Notes: generated by a model from the letters alone, not told the origin. 33,036 nt of DNA from a bacterium BMS3Abin03 (GCA_022340715.1 JAJDNK010000187.1:1-33036); one strand, 5' to 3'; shown: positions 15,739 through 24,870, counted from the first letter of the stretch. Numbers and translations: made by a program.

Positions 15739-18700
15739 TTAATTGCTGAATTCATCTTTTTTATATTCTGAAGGACTGCATCTAAATTGTTTTTTGAATA
15801 CACGTGAAAAATAAGCTTGGTCATTAAAACCAACTTTGTAACAGATCTCAGCAATAGTCCCGGCTTTATTAATTAATAGATCAGCGGCACGTTGAAGTCT
15901 TAATGATCTTATTAATTGCCCGGCGGGTTGATCTATTAATGCATTGAGTTTTCTGCTAAGCTGGGAAATGCTCATGTTAACTTCTTCGGCAAGCTTATTC
16001 CCATTGAACAGCTCATCTTCAAAATTAGCTTCAATTATTTTAATTGTTTTTTCTAAAAATGACTGATCGGCAGAAACCGTGGAGACTTCTGAGGGTTTTA
16101 TTACCGTAGATTGGCTAAAACGTTTTCGGAGTCTTTCCCTCTGGAGAATTAAATTCTTTACGCGTACTTTTAATTCCTTTGTGCTAAAAGGTTTGGTAAT
16201 ATAAGCATCGATGCCGTTTTCAAGTCCTTCAATCTTATCGTCCAGTGCAGCTTTTGCAGTAAGCATAATTATCGGGATGTGACTTGTCTTTTCATCAATT
16301 CTGATTCTTGTACTGAATTCATAACCATTCATTTTAGGCATCATAACGTCTGTAATTAAAAGATCGGGAATTTCTGTTTGTGCTATGGATATTCCTTCGG
16401 CACCATTTGAAGCTTCCACTACCTTGTAGTCAACTTCAAGTTGTTCTCTTATATAAGCTCTTACGTCGGCATTGTCTTCAACAACTAAAATTATTTCTTT
16501 ATTACTGGATGCTAGATTCCCGCCTTCGCTAAAGCTTCGGTGGGCAAGTTGGATGCTTGATGCCGGGATGTTTTCAATTGAATCAGTCTCATTATATATA
16601 CTTTCCTGCGTACGATTGTTTAATGGGGTATCAACCAATTGTTCTTTTTCAATATTCAAATTGCCGAGAGGAAGCTGTATAATAAATTCGGTTCCTTCAC
16701 TTTTTAAACTTTTGACTGTGATCCTTCCTTTGTGCAATTCAATTAATTCTTTTGTAAGAGCCAGTCCAATACCGGTTCCCTCATGTTCTCTTGTACTGGA
16801 AGCATCTACCTGGTAAAAGCGATCAAAAACATGCGGAAGACGATCAGCCGGAATTCCGATTCCCGTATCCATGATTCTGATTTCAACAAAGGTATTATTA
16901 ATATTTACACGAACTTTTATTTCATCATTTGCGGATGTAAACTTTAGTGCATTCGAAATAAGATTGTAGAAAACTTTTTCCATTTTATCAGGATCAAACT
17001 CAACAGGTATATTTTGGTATTCCGCTTCAAACTTAAGAGTAATTTTTTGTGATTCAGCTAATGACTCAAATGAATAAAACAGACTCTTCAGGAATGAAAC
17101 GATATTATGTTGTTCGGCTTTTAATTCCATGCTTCCGGATTCAAGCTTGGAAAGATCGAGAAGTTGATTAATCAAAGTCAGGAGTCTGTTAGCATTCCGG
17201 TCTGCAACCTGCAGCTTGCCTTTTTCTTTTACTGCAATATTAGATGACATAACACTATCAATCTGTCCGAGTATTAAAGTTAATGGTGTTCTGAATTCAT
17301 GGGAAATATTTGCAAAAAACTGAGACTTTAACTGATCGAGTTCCTTTAATTTTTTATATCCTACAATTTCTAATTGTAATGCGTGTTTTTTGTTTAATCT
17401 TTTTAATTCCATCCGCCTGACCTGATATAACAATCCAAGAAATAATAATCCCAGTAATACATACGACCACCACGAAAAATACCAGGGCGGAAGTATTTTG
17501 AAAGAGAATGTATCTTCAGATCCTATTACATCATAAACATTCTTTGAACGGACATGAAATACATAATCTCCGCCTGAAAGATTGGTATACTCTTTTATCG
17601 GTTCCGTAGTCCATTTCGACCAATCATCATCGTTCCCTTCTAGGAAATACTGGTATTGATTTGATTCCGGTTTATCAAAACTAAGCGCTGCAAAACGAAA
17701 GAGTATATCATTATTTTCAAAAGAGATTTCGTTCCGGTTTTTTATTGAATCGATAGCATGTTCATTATAAATCAACGAATTCTGATTAATTGTGACACCA
17801 CAGATAATTGTAGAAAATTTCTCAGTATAATTTTGCTTCAAGTCTGTATCACATTGAATTAATCCTTCATCTGTGCTGATCCATAAATAATCTTTATTGT
17901 TACGTGAATCAAAGTCAGAATAGATTGTAAAAACTCTGCTTAAATCAAGTCTTCCGAAAACAGGTTCAGGTTGCCAGAGATATTTTCCATCATTTTGTTT
18001 AATTGCTTTGCCTATTTCATTTCCCTGTTTGGTTTCAGCCAAAATCCAGAAGTCGTCATTGCGATCCTTTTCAATTTGCGATATGAAATGAGAAGAATCC
18101 GCAAAAAACTTTCCCAGAGTGAAATCCTTTACAAAACGTTTTGAATCAGGAGCGAATCTGAATAAGCCGGCATCGGTTGCGAAAAGTGTTTTTTTATTGA
18201 TAGAAATAATGTTGCATTGCTTGCCCGGCAAACCATTTTGTTTATTATAGCGGTCAACTTTAATATTAGAGGAATTATTTATGGAGAATAAATTATTAGA
18301 ATTACTGCTAATGTGAACGACGCCTTCATAAAATGTTTTAATCCATAAACTGCCATCATTATCTTCGGTGAGTGAAGCCACTTCGTCACCAATAATTGAA
18401 GTATCTTTTAGTAATTGAAAATCACCTTTATTGTACTTTAAAATTGCGAGCCCTATTCTGTACATTATATATATAATGTTTGAGTCGAGTGCAGACTGGT
18501 ACAATAAGGGAGCTTCGAAGTCATAAAGCCTTTTGGGGAGATTGTTTTTATCAATTTTATAGATTACTGTGTTTGTAGCGGCAAGCAGTGAATTATCAAC
18601 TTGAATAAAATTCTGTCCTCCCGAAGTAATATTTCCTATTGGTTGAAACGATGAAGTTGAGTTATTAAAACAAAACAACCCGAATGAATTAGTTGCATAA

Positions 18701-19773
18701 AGTTTGTTGTTAAATCTATAGAGTGAGGATAGGTAAGCGTTACCGGTATTATTTTTAGTTATTAGACTAAACGGAGAGGATATTTCTATTCTTGAAATTC
18801 CTTCATTCATTGCAAGCCATAATCCGCCCTGCTTGTCGGGAAATACATCATAAACAACATCTGAAGACAGTCCATTTTTTGTATTAATTATTTTTAAAAG
18901 CCGACCATCTTTATCAATTACAGAAACACCTCCACGCATGGTAGCGAAAGCAATTCTTCCATCATCCAGTATACAGGCATTATATATAAGGCTTTTAGTC
19001 AGGAATGTGTCTGCTTCTGTTTTGAATGCTGAAAATGTATACCCGTCATAAAGAAACAAACCCTGGTTATTTGTTGTTATCAAAATTTTATTGCCAAGGG
19101 GAAGCATATCATAGATTCCAATCGATGCAAATTTTTCACCATCCGGAACAGGTTTTAATGAGTTTCCTTCAATCCTTAATAATCCTCTGCCTCGATCCCT
19201 GGTAAAAATCTCATCATTTACTTTATATAGTCTGAACGCACGTACCGAATCGATAACATTTATTTCACCTTCATTCCATCTGAAAATTTTGTCGCGCGTT
19301 TTATAATAGACACCTTGTGAAGAACCCACAACATCCCATACGTCTCCAAATTCGCGGTATTGCTCCTTAAGAAATTTTAAAAGAGAGACAAACCGCAATT
19401 GCCCGATTGAATCAGGAGCAAGATAACCGAAATCAGATGATGCTGCAACATAAATTTTTCCATTATCATCTACGTACATAGATCTTACAATGGAATTGTT
19501 ATGTGTTTTAATTAGGCGCCAGGAAGTGCCGTCGTATTCTAGAATACCTTCTGTATTACCGAAATACATTATCCCGCGCTTATCCTGGTTGACACACCAA
19601 TTTTGATATGAGGCATTATATTCTTTAGGACTAAAGAATTTTATGAATGGCTGACCAATGTCATTATAATGATTATTTAGTTCCTGTGAGAAAGAAATAG
19701 ATGAGAAAAAGAATACTAGTAAAAGTATAATTGTTTTATAATTACCGGATAAGAATATTTTAAATGACAACAT
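15739..19773 (-). CDS. Hybrid two-component sensor/regulator (propeller-Y_Y_Y-HisKA-HATPase-REC-AraC)
   Basis: 1344 residues. Signal sequence 1-30; residues 31-680 are periplasmic two-component-propeller repeats (for example GLSSDVVYDVFPDKQGGLWL); a Y_Y_Y domain follows at about 690-760 (YQYFLEGNDDDWSKWT … GGDYVFHVRSKN); a membrane helix lies near 768-787. The kinase core has H825 in SHEFRTPL, then NLISNALKFT, DTGIGIP and GTGIGLAL. A receiver domain has D1142 (LLITDVMMPKMNGYEF) and ITKPF, and the chain ends in an AraC-type helix-turn-helix. This is the hybrid two-component architecture that in Bacteroides controls polysaccharide-use loci by sensing oligosaccharides. Here it lies between two T9SS cargo genes. 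The linker before the receiver domain carries a repeat-like insertion (16519-16544). Confidence 0.95.
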   Translation of the reverse strand: MLSFKIFLSGNYKTIILLLVFFFSSISFSQELNNHYNDIGQPFIKFFSPKEYNASYQNWCVNQDKRGIMYFGNTEGILEYDGTSWRLIKTHNNSIVRSMYVDDNGKIYVAASSDFGYLAPDSIGQLRFVSLLKFLKEQYREFGDVWDVVGSSQGVYYKTRDKIFRWNEGEINVIDSVRAFRLYKVNDEIFTRDRGRGLLRIEGNSLKPVPDGEKFASIGIYDMLPLGNKILITTNNQGLFLYDGYTFSAFKTEADTFLTKSLIYNACILDDGRIAFATMRGGVSVIDKDGRLLKIINTKNGLSSDVVYDVFPDKQGGLWLAMNEGISRIEISSPFSLITKNNTGNAYLSSLYRFNNKLYATNSFGLFCFNNSTSSFQPIGNITSGGQNFIQVDNSLLAATNTVIYKIDKNNLPKRLYDFEAPLLYQSALDSNIIYIMYRIGLAILKYNKGDFQLLKDTSIIGDEVASLTEDNDGSLWIKTFYEGVVHISSNSNNLFSINNSSNIKVDRYNKQNGLPGKQCNIISINKKTLFATDAGLFRFAPDSKRFVKDFTLGKFFADSSHFISQIEKDRNDDFWILAETKQGNEIGKAIKQNDGKYLWQPEPVFGRLDLSRVFTIYSDFDSRNNKDYLWISTDEGLIQCDTDLKQNYTEKFSTIICGVTINQNSLIYNEHAIDSIKNRNEISFENNDILFRFAALSFDKPESNQYQYFLEGNDDDWSKWTTEPIKEYTNLSGGDYVFHVRSKNVYDVIGSEDTFSFKILPPWYFSWWSYVLLGLLFLGLLYQVRRMELKRLNKKHALQLEIVGYKKLKELDQLKSQFFANISHEFRTPLTLILGQIDSVMSSNIAVKEKGKLQVADRNANRLLTLINQLLDLSKLESGSMELKAEQHNIVSFLKSLFYSFESLAESQKITLKFEAEYQNIPVEFDPDKMEKVFYNLISNALKFTSANDEIKVRVNINNTFVEIRIMDTGIGIPADRLPHVFDRFYQVDASSTREHEGTGIGLALTKELIELHKGRITVKSLKSEGTEFIIQLPLGNLNIEKEQLVDTPLNNRTQESIYNETDSIENIPASSIQLAHRSFSEGGNLASSNKEIILVVEDNADVRAYIREQLEVDYKVVEASNGAEGISIAQTEIPDLLITDVMMPKMNGYEFSTRIRIDEKTSHIPIIMLTAKAALDDKIEGLENGIDAYITKPFSTKELKVRVKNLILQRERLRKRFSQSTVIKPSEVSTVSADQSFLEKTIKIIEANFEDELFNGNKLAEEVNMSISQLSRKLNALIDQPAGQLIRSLRLQRAADLLINKAGTIAEICYKVGFNDQAYFSRVFKKQFRCSPSEYKKDEFSN
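16519..16544. repeat. Repeat-like palindrome inside the hybrid regulator gene
   Basis: CCCGCC (16519-16524) and GGTGGG (16539-16544) flank TTCGCTAAAGCTTC. The sequence has the form of a short interspersed palindrome (CCCGCCTTCGCT…AGC…GG(C/T)GGG). It is read in frame as part of the linker HRSFSEGGNLASSN between the kinase ATPase domain and the receiver domain, near residues 1077-1086. Confidence 0.5.
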
Positions 19774-20353
19774 GCTTTATTGTACTATACGCCCTAATAA
19801 GTAGTGTAATTTACATTATCGTAATATTAAATGCATTATTTAATTTAGTGAAAAGGGAAACAGTTAATATGGTAAACTATTCATTAGAGATGGTAAATTT
19901 ATGTTTGCGCTCGCTACTAAATTATAAAGACCAACAGACTCTTGATTAAAGTTAGATGGATGATTGATTTAATTGTTTCATCTGAATATTTAATTGTAGA
20001 AATAATTAAGTCTATTCGGAAATTAAAATTAGAACTCATTTACCATCTGCAAGAAAAGTCCTATAAAATGCAGGAAAAATCCTAACACTCCTTATCCACA
20101 AAAGCCTATTTTAAGACATTCAAAACGAGGAAGGACTTTTTCGCATTTATATTATTTGTAGGAGGCTTCTTGAGAAATCTTTCGTTGTTTATGATAAAAT
20201 GGTAACCTGTTAGCACATTTTCATTCCTGATTTTTATTAAGAGAGGATTCTTAAGAATTTCTTGCTAATAAAATTTCCCCTAGAAATTTTTAAACAGAAT
20301 TAAGTCAGTAATCTATAACTAAATATACATTAACTTAACAGAAGGAGAGAATA
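19774..20353. other. 580-nt divergent intergenic region
   Basis: The region separates the hybrid regulator (minus) from the large T9SS cargo (plus) and has no convincing gene; a 61-codon frame at 19764-19949 lacks any support. It contains the candidate operator elements at 20055-20144, and two related imperfect palindromes, GGCTTCTTGAGAAA at 20164 and GGATTCTTAAGAAT at 20245, spaced 81 bp. Confidence 0.6.
20055..20144 (+). promoter_or_regulatory. Candidate operator cluster upstream of the large T9SS cargo gene
   Basis: AAAAGTCCTA and AAAAATCCTA form a direct repeat with a period of about 20 bp (from 20055), enclosing CAGGAAAAA at 20071. AAGGAC-N3-TTCGC follows at 20131-20144. The same elements occur 41-72 nt before the beta-helix cargo gene. 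Paired repeats about two helical turns apart would suit an AraC-type dimer, but binding is inference. Confidence 0.35.
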
Positions 20354-23300
20354 ATGAAAAATGGTCTCAATTTTTTTGTGCATAGGTATTCGAATGCACT
20401 CACATATTTATTCGCACTTTTTATCTTTTTTATATTAATCCAGGTGGATGTCTATTCTCAAAATATGAATTCACCGCGTTATGGGATATCGGTAGAAAAA
20501 TGGAAACAAAATCAAACACTGATCAAGTTTAATCAGACTGGCAATTCGGATAATACTCAAGGCTTTGCTTTTTTGAGTAATGGTGGATTTGAGACCGGAG
20601 ATTTCGCTGGTTGGGTAATCCAAGATGTTAGCTCCCCGTTTCTTCCACTACAAGTTAACTCTGCCGGGATACAACCGTGGTTTCCTTTCTTCTCGAGTGA
20701 TCCTACAGAAGGAACGCTTGCTGCTTTGCATGGATGGGATGGAGAATCCGGCACAATTAGCTTAGCTCAGGATATTACACTTCCATCAACAGCGCTTACT
20801 TTAGAATTTGACTATCGTGCAGCCTGGGATTTATCAGCTTATGGTGCTACTCAAGATAGAAATTTCATCGTAAGTATTGAACCGACCGGCGGAGGCTCTC
20901 CTCTTTTAATAGATACTGTTTTGACTGCTGATGTTGGCACGATTAATAATGATACGGGTGATCTTCACGGATCAATAGATGTTAGTGCCTATGCTAATAG
21001 TTCTATAAGAATTAGCTTTGATTGGACAGTATCGGAAGATTTTTCCGGACCAGGTTTTTTTCAGCTTGATAATGTGTTTATTAAGCACACAGGACTTCAG
21101 ATAATTGTTACTGAAAATATAGTATATGGCAATGTTGAAGTCGGTACTGTCAGCTCACCACGAACTGTTAATATTAGTAATGTTGGAACAAGTAATTGTA
21201 CTGTCTCGGGAATATCAGATCCAGGATTACCCTTTACTTTGAGTAATGTGCCATCATTGCCTGTGGTAATTTCTCCGGGAGAATCCGAAACATTCGAAGT
21301 TAAATTCTCACCAACAAGTGCAGGTATGCTTAATGGCGCCATTACAGTATCCAGTGATGATTCTGAAAATCCGACACAAAACGTTTCACTTTCCGGTGTG
21401 GGTGTGATTATAAATCCCGCTGCTATGGGGGTATGTTATGCATCTACAGGAAATAATGATGGGGGGAGGTTATTAACAATTGATGTGAGTACGGGTGCTG
21501 GAACTCTAGTCGGTTCTACCGGATTAGGCGCTATACCGGGTCTTGCAATAAATTCAAGTGGTGTTATCTATGCAGTAGCTGGTGCTAATTTTGATTTGTA
21601 TAAGATCGATGCTTCAAGCGGTGCAGCAGTGTTTGTCGCAAATACCGGTTTAGCTTATCTTCCAGCCATTGCTTTCGATGGTAATGATGTACTTTATGGA
21701 TTAGGTGTTGACACTGTCACATTTACAACTAATCTATATACAATAAACACAACTACTGGAGAGCCAACAGTGGTTGGTCTTGCACCAATGGGTGATTGGA
21801 GAGGTATGGCTTTTGATCCTACTGATGGTACCCTTTGGGCTTCGACAAGTGGTCAGGAAATTTATATTATCGATCCCGGCACCGGTGTGCCAACATTAAT
21901 CGGTTCAACCGGAATAAACGGCGGTATCCCCGATATCAATTTTGATGATTCAGGTAACTTATATGGAGCACTAGGTGGCAGTGGTTTGGCAAATGATAAC
22001 TTTATATTGATAAACAAAACTACCAGTGCAGGAACAACCATAGGCGCTATTGGATTTACATCTGTTAGTGGATTGGCAGCGCGACATCAGCCTCTTACGG
22101 GGTCACAAATTGGAATAATACCGGGTTTCGTAAATTTTAGAACTACAGAAGTAGGCAGTTCAAGTTTATCACGAACAGTTACTATAAGAAGTGTTGGTTC
22201 GACGAATCTAACAGTTTCAGGTATATCAGACCCTGGTGCACCTTTCAGTATTAGTAACGCACCTTCATTACCGGTAGCAATTTCACCGGGTGAATCAGAA
22301 ACATTTGACGTCATATTTTCACCGACAAGTGCTGGGGTATTTAATTCCAGTCTTACTATAACAAGTGATGATCCTGATAATGCAACAAAAGATGTATCGC
22401 TTTCCGGTGAAGGTGTTACCATTAATCCTGCAATGTCGGGAGTATGTTATGCATCCACAGGAAATAATGATGGTGGAAGACTTTTGACAATTGATATTAA
22501 TACCGGGGCAGGGACTTTGATTGGACCAACCGGTTTAGCACAGGTACCAGGTTTGGCAATTAATTCAAATGGTTTTATCTATGGTACAAGTGATGATCCA
22601 GACGCCGATTTGTTTAAGATTGATGCTTCTACAGGAACCGCTGCTTTTATTGGTAGTACTGGAATGGGCTGGATGCCTGCTGTTGCCTTTGATGGTAATG
22701 ATGTTCTTTACGGATTAGGTACGGATTTTACTACAGGTTTTAATCTGTATATAATAAATACATCAACAGGAGATTTAACATTGGTTGGCCCCACAAATTC
22801 AGCAATGGATTTTAGAGGTATGGCTTTTGATCCTAGTGATGGTACTCTCTGGGCTTCAACAAATGGTCAGGAAATCTTTGTAATCAACCCAAACACCGGA
22901 GAACCAACTTTAATTGGTTCAACCGGCTTAGATGGTGGAGTGCCGGATTTATATTTTGATGATATGGGAAATCTGTACGGGGCAGTAGGTGGCGGCAGCT
23001 CCGGTAACAATAAATTCATTTCTATTAATAAAAGCACAGGAGAAGGCACAGTTATAGGTTCTATAGGTTTTACTTCAGTCAGTGGATTGGCAGGACGGCA
23101 TCAACCACTTACAGGATCGCAAATTGGAGTTATACCGGGAGTAGTAAACTTTTTAAATACTGAAGTGGGAAACTCAAGTCCAGGAAATACCGTTACAATC
23201 AGGAGTGTAGGCTCTGAGAATTTAACGGTATCTGGAATATCAGATCCGGGTTCACCTTTCTCTCTAAGTAATATACCTTCATTACCGGTTGTAATCACTC

Positions 23301-24424
23301 CGGGTGAATCGGAAACATTTGAAGTTACATTTTCGCCAACAAGTGAAGGTGACTTTAACTCCAGTATTACGTTTACAAGTGATGATCCTGACAATCCAAC
23401 AAAAGATGTAACGGTTTCAGGCAAAGGTGTGATTATTAATCCTGCAATGTCGGGAGTATGTTATGCATCTACAGGGTATAACGATGGTGGAAGACTATTA
23501 ACAATTAATGTTAGTACAGGACATGGAACGCTAATAGGATCCACAGGATTAGATGCTGTCCCGGGTTTGGCAATTAATTCCAGTGGTACTATCTATGCAA
23601 TAAATGATCCTGGTGCAGGTTTGTATAAAATTGATGCTCTTACGGGTACAACAGTTTTTGTGGGTAGCACCGGTCTGATCTGGATTCCGGCAATCGCTTT
23701 TGATGAAAATGATGTTCTTTATGCTTTAGGTACAGATTTTAGTACACCGGGATTTAATCTTTATACAATTAATACTACTTCGGGTGTAACAACATTAGTT
23801 AGTCCCACAAATTCCGCATTAGATTTTAGAGGGATGGCTTTTGATCCGACAGACGGTACTCTGTGGGCTTCAACAAATGGTCAGGATATTTATGTTATAG
23901 ATAAAAACGTAGGTACACCAACATTAATTGGTTCAACCGGAAAAAACGGTGGAGTACCTGATATATGTTTCGATGACATAGGTAACTTATATGGAGTTGT
24001 AGGTGGTGGCCAAGCAGGCAATATCTTCTTTTCTATAAATAAGACAACCGGGCAAGGAACAAGTATTGGTGCAGTTGGTTTAAGTTTCTCTTCTGTTAGC
24101 GGTCTTGCACTTACAGGCATTACTGTATCAGTAGATGATAATAAAACGAACAGTATTCCAACAGTATATGATTTGTTCCAAAATTATCCGAATCCGTTTA
24201 ATCCTTCTACATTAATTAAGTATAACATTCCTAAAGCAGGTCATGTTACACTAAAAATATATGGCATACTAGGAAATGAAATACGAACACTTGTTAATGG
24301 AGAGAAACCGGCCGGAAGTTATAATGTGGAATTCAATGGAAGTAATCTTGCAAGCGGTATCTACTTTTACAGACTGGAGGCTGAAGATTTTGTCTCTGTG
24401 AAAAAGATGATCCTCCTTAAGTAA
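20354..24424 (+). CDS. Large T9SS cargo protein with three tandem ASH-plus-propeller units
   Basis: 1356 residues; GAAGGAG precedes the ATG. Residues 1-36 are a long signal sequence. Residues 70-245 form a jelly-roll-like domain (GGFETGDFAGWV … TLEFDYRAAWDLS … FQLDNVFIKH). From about residue 252 a unit of 337-338 residues occurs three times. Each has an ASH/choice-of-anchor-D sandwich (VTISGVGS-like strands, ISDPG.PF.LSN.PSLPV.I.PGESETF, FSPTS.G) followed by a propeller-like domain opening with GVCYASTG(N/Y)NDGGRLLTI and containing GMAFDP(T/S)DGTLWAST. C361, C698 and C1036 are equivalent. Residues 1270-1356 are a T9SS type A sorting domain (FQNYPNPFNPSTLI … LASGIYFYRLEAE … KMILLK). Confidence 0.92.
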   Translation: MKNGLNFFVHRYSNALTYLFALFIFFILIQVDVYSQNMNSPRYGISVEKWKQNQTLIKFNQTGNSDNTQGFAFLSNGGFETGDFAGWVIQDVSSPFLPLQVNSAGIQPWFPFFSSDPTEGTLAALHGWDGESGTISLAQDITLPSTALTLEFDYRAAWDLSAYGATQDRNFIVSIEPTGGGSPLLIDTVLTADVGTINNDTGDLHGSIDVSAYANSSIRISFDWTVSEDFSGPGFFQLDNVFIKHTGLQIIVTENIVYGNVEVGTVSSPRTVNISNVGTSNCTVSGISDPGLPFTLSNVPSLPVVISPGESETFEVKFSPTSAGMLNGAITVSSDDSENPTQNVSLSGVGVIINPAAMGVCYASTGNNDGGRLLTIDVSTGAGTLVGSTGLGAIPGLAINSSGVIYAVAGANFDLYKIDASSGAAVFVANTGLAYLPAIAFDGNDVLYGLGVDTVTFTTNLYTINTTTGEPTVVGLAPMGDWRGMAFDPTDGTLWASTSGQEIYIIDPGTGVPTLIGSTGINGGIPDINFDDSGNLYGALGGSGLANDNFILINKTTSAGTTIGAIGFTSVSGLAARHQPLTGSQIGIIPGFVNFRTTEVGSSSLSRTVTIRSVGSTNLTVSGISDPGAPFSISNAPSLPVAISPGESETFDVIFSPTSAGVFNSSLTITSDDPDNATKDVSLSGEGVTINPAMSGVCYASTGNNDGGRLLTIDINTGAGTLIGPTGLAQVPGLAINSNGFIYGTSDDPDADLFKIDASTGTAAFIGSTGMGWMPAVAFDGNDVLYGLGTDFTTGFNLYIINTSTGDLTLVGPTNSAMDFRGMAFDPSDGTLWASTNGQEIFVINPNTGEPTLIGSTGLDGGVPDLYFDDMGNLYGAVGGGSSGNNKFISINKSTGEGTVIGSIGFTSVSGLAGRHQPLTGSQIGVIPGVVNFLNTEVGNSSPGNTVTIRSVGSENLTVSGISDPGSPFSLSNIPSLPVVITPGESETFEVTFSPTSEGDFNSSITFTSDDPDNPTKDVTVSGKGVIINPAMSGVCYASTGYNDGGRLLTINVSTGHGTLIGSTGLDAVPGLAINSSGTIYAINDPGAGLYKIDALTGTTVFVGSTGLIWIPAIAFDENDVLYALGTDFSTPGFNLYTINTTSGVTTLVSPTNSALDFRGMAFDPTDGTLWASTNGQDIYVIDKNVGTPTLIGSTGKNGGVPDICFDDIGNLYGVVGGGQAGNIFFSINKTTGQGTSIGAVGLSFSSVSGLALTGITVSVDDNKTNSIPTVYDLFQNYPNPFNPSTLIKYNIPKAGHVTLKIYGILGNEIRTLVNGEKPAGSYNVEFNGSNLASGIYFYRLEAEDFVSVKKMILLK
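21107..24140 (+). repeat. Three tandem coding repeats of about 1011 bp
   Basis: Units begin near 21107, 22118 and 23129; the equivalent GTATGTTATGCATC string recurs at 21431, 22442 and 23456. Units two and three are closer to each other than to unit one in several places, for example AATCCTGCAATGTCGGGAGT is present only in those two. Spacing stays in frame (1011 and 1014 bp). Confidence 0.85.
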
Positions 24425-24464
24425 GTCTTTTTAGATTAATTACCATAGTAATAACAGGTTCTAT

Positions 24465-24518
24465 AAAACCCCTATCAGTAAAGTCCGTTTCTCTGAGGAC
24501 AGATGCATAGGGGTTTTT
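24465..24518 (+). terminator. Rho-independent terminator of the large cargo gene
   Basis: AAAACCCCTAT (24465-24475) pairs perfectly with ATAGGGGTTTT (24507-24517) and is followed by a further T; the 31-nt loop contains a small inner GTCC/GGAC stem. It lies about 40 nt after the stop codon. Confidence 0.8.
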
Positions 24519-24590
24519 ATTAAGTAGTTAATTGGTGAGGGTAAAAAATGTTTTTAATTGTAAATTATACATTATAAATTCTTAATTTAT

Positions 24591-24603
24591 TTGCGCCCGT
24601 AGC
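24591..24603 (+). repeat. Copy of the tRNA-Arg 5' end
   Basis: TTGCGCCCGTAGC is identical to the bases 24734-24746 that open the tRNA-Arg gene. After 13 bp the match stops and the palindromic element at 24603-24634 begins. It may be the remnant of a second tRNA gene broken by insertion, or of a recombination site. Confidence 0.5.
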
Positions 24604-24634
24604 CTGCCTACATTGATAAATCAATTTCGGCAGG
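24603..24634. repeat. Nested palindromic element
   Basis: Outer arms CCTGCC (24603-24608) and GGCAGG (24629-24634) enclose ATTGAT-AA-ATCAAT. It starts at the point where identity with the tRNA 5' end stops. It has the form of an interspersed miniature element, and there is no coding potential. Confidence 0.5.
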
Positions 24635-24735
24635 TAAACTCAATTTCAGTTTCTTTTGATAACCAAACTTAGTCGACAAAGCATTAGAAAATTTTATAGC
24701 ATTTTGTACATTGTTTATAGTGGATTTTAAAAGTT

Positions 24736-24809
24736 GCGCCCGTAGCTCAATTGGATAGAGCATCAGACTTCGGATCTGAGGGTTGTGGGTTCGAGTCCTA
24801 CCGGGCGTA
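24736..24809 (+). tRNA. tRNA-Arg (anticodon TCG)
   Basis: Acceptor arms GCGCCCG and CGGGCGT (one G-T end pair) with discriminator A; D-arm GCTC…GAGC; anticodon stem TCAGA/TCTGA with loop CTTCGGA giving anticodon TCG; T-arm GTGGG-TTCGAGT-CCTAC. The CCA tail is not encoded (ACAAA follows). It is 74 nt long with all canonical positions present, so it should be functional. Confidence 0.93.
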
Positions 24810-24837
24810 CAAAACTTTTTGGTATTGCCGAAACATC

Positions 24838-24859
24838 TTCCGAAGGAATTCCTTCGGAA
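24838..24859. repeat. Perfect 22-bp palindrome
   Basis: The sequence is self-complementary over 22 bp, centred on GAATTC, with arms TTCCGAAGGAA and TTCCTTCGGAA. It lies 28 nt after the tRNA and directly before the tRNA 3'-end copy, and part of it is echoed by CCTTCGGGAG at 24860-24869. Confidence 0.6.
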
Positions 24860-24870
24860 CCTTCGGGAGA

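Noticed and set aside
19764..19949. 61-codon plus-strand frame overlapping the start of the hybrid regulator
   Set aside because: No ribosome-binding site and no family resemblance; it overlaps the regulator's start on the other strand and lies in AT-rich promoter DNA.
21107..24140. Possible insertion sequences or a CRISPR array because of the long repeats
   Set aside because: The repeats are in-frame coding units of one secreted protein, without spacers, terminal inverted repeats or a transposase.
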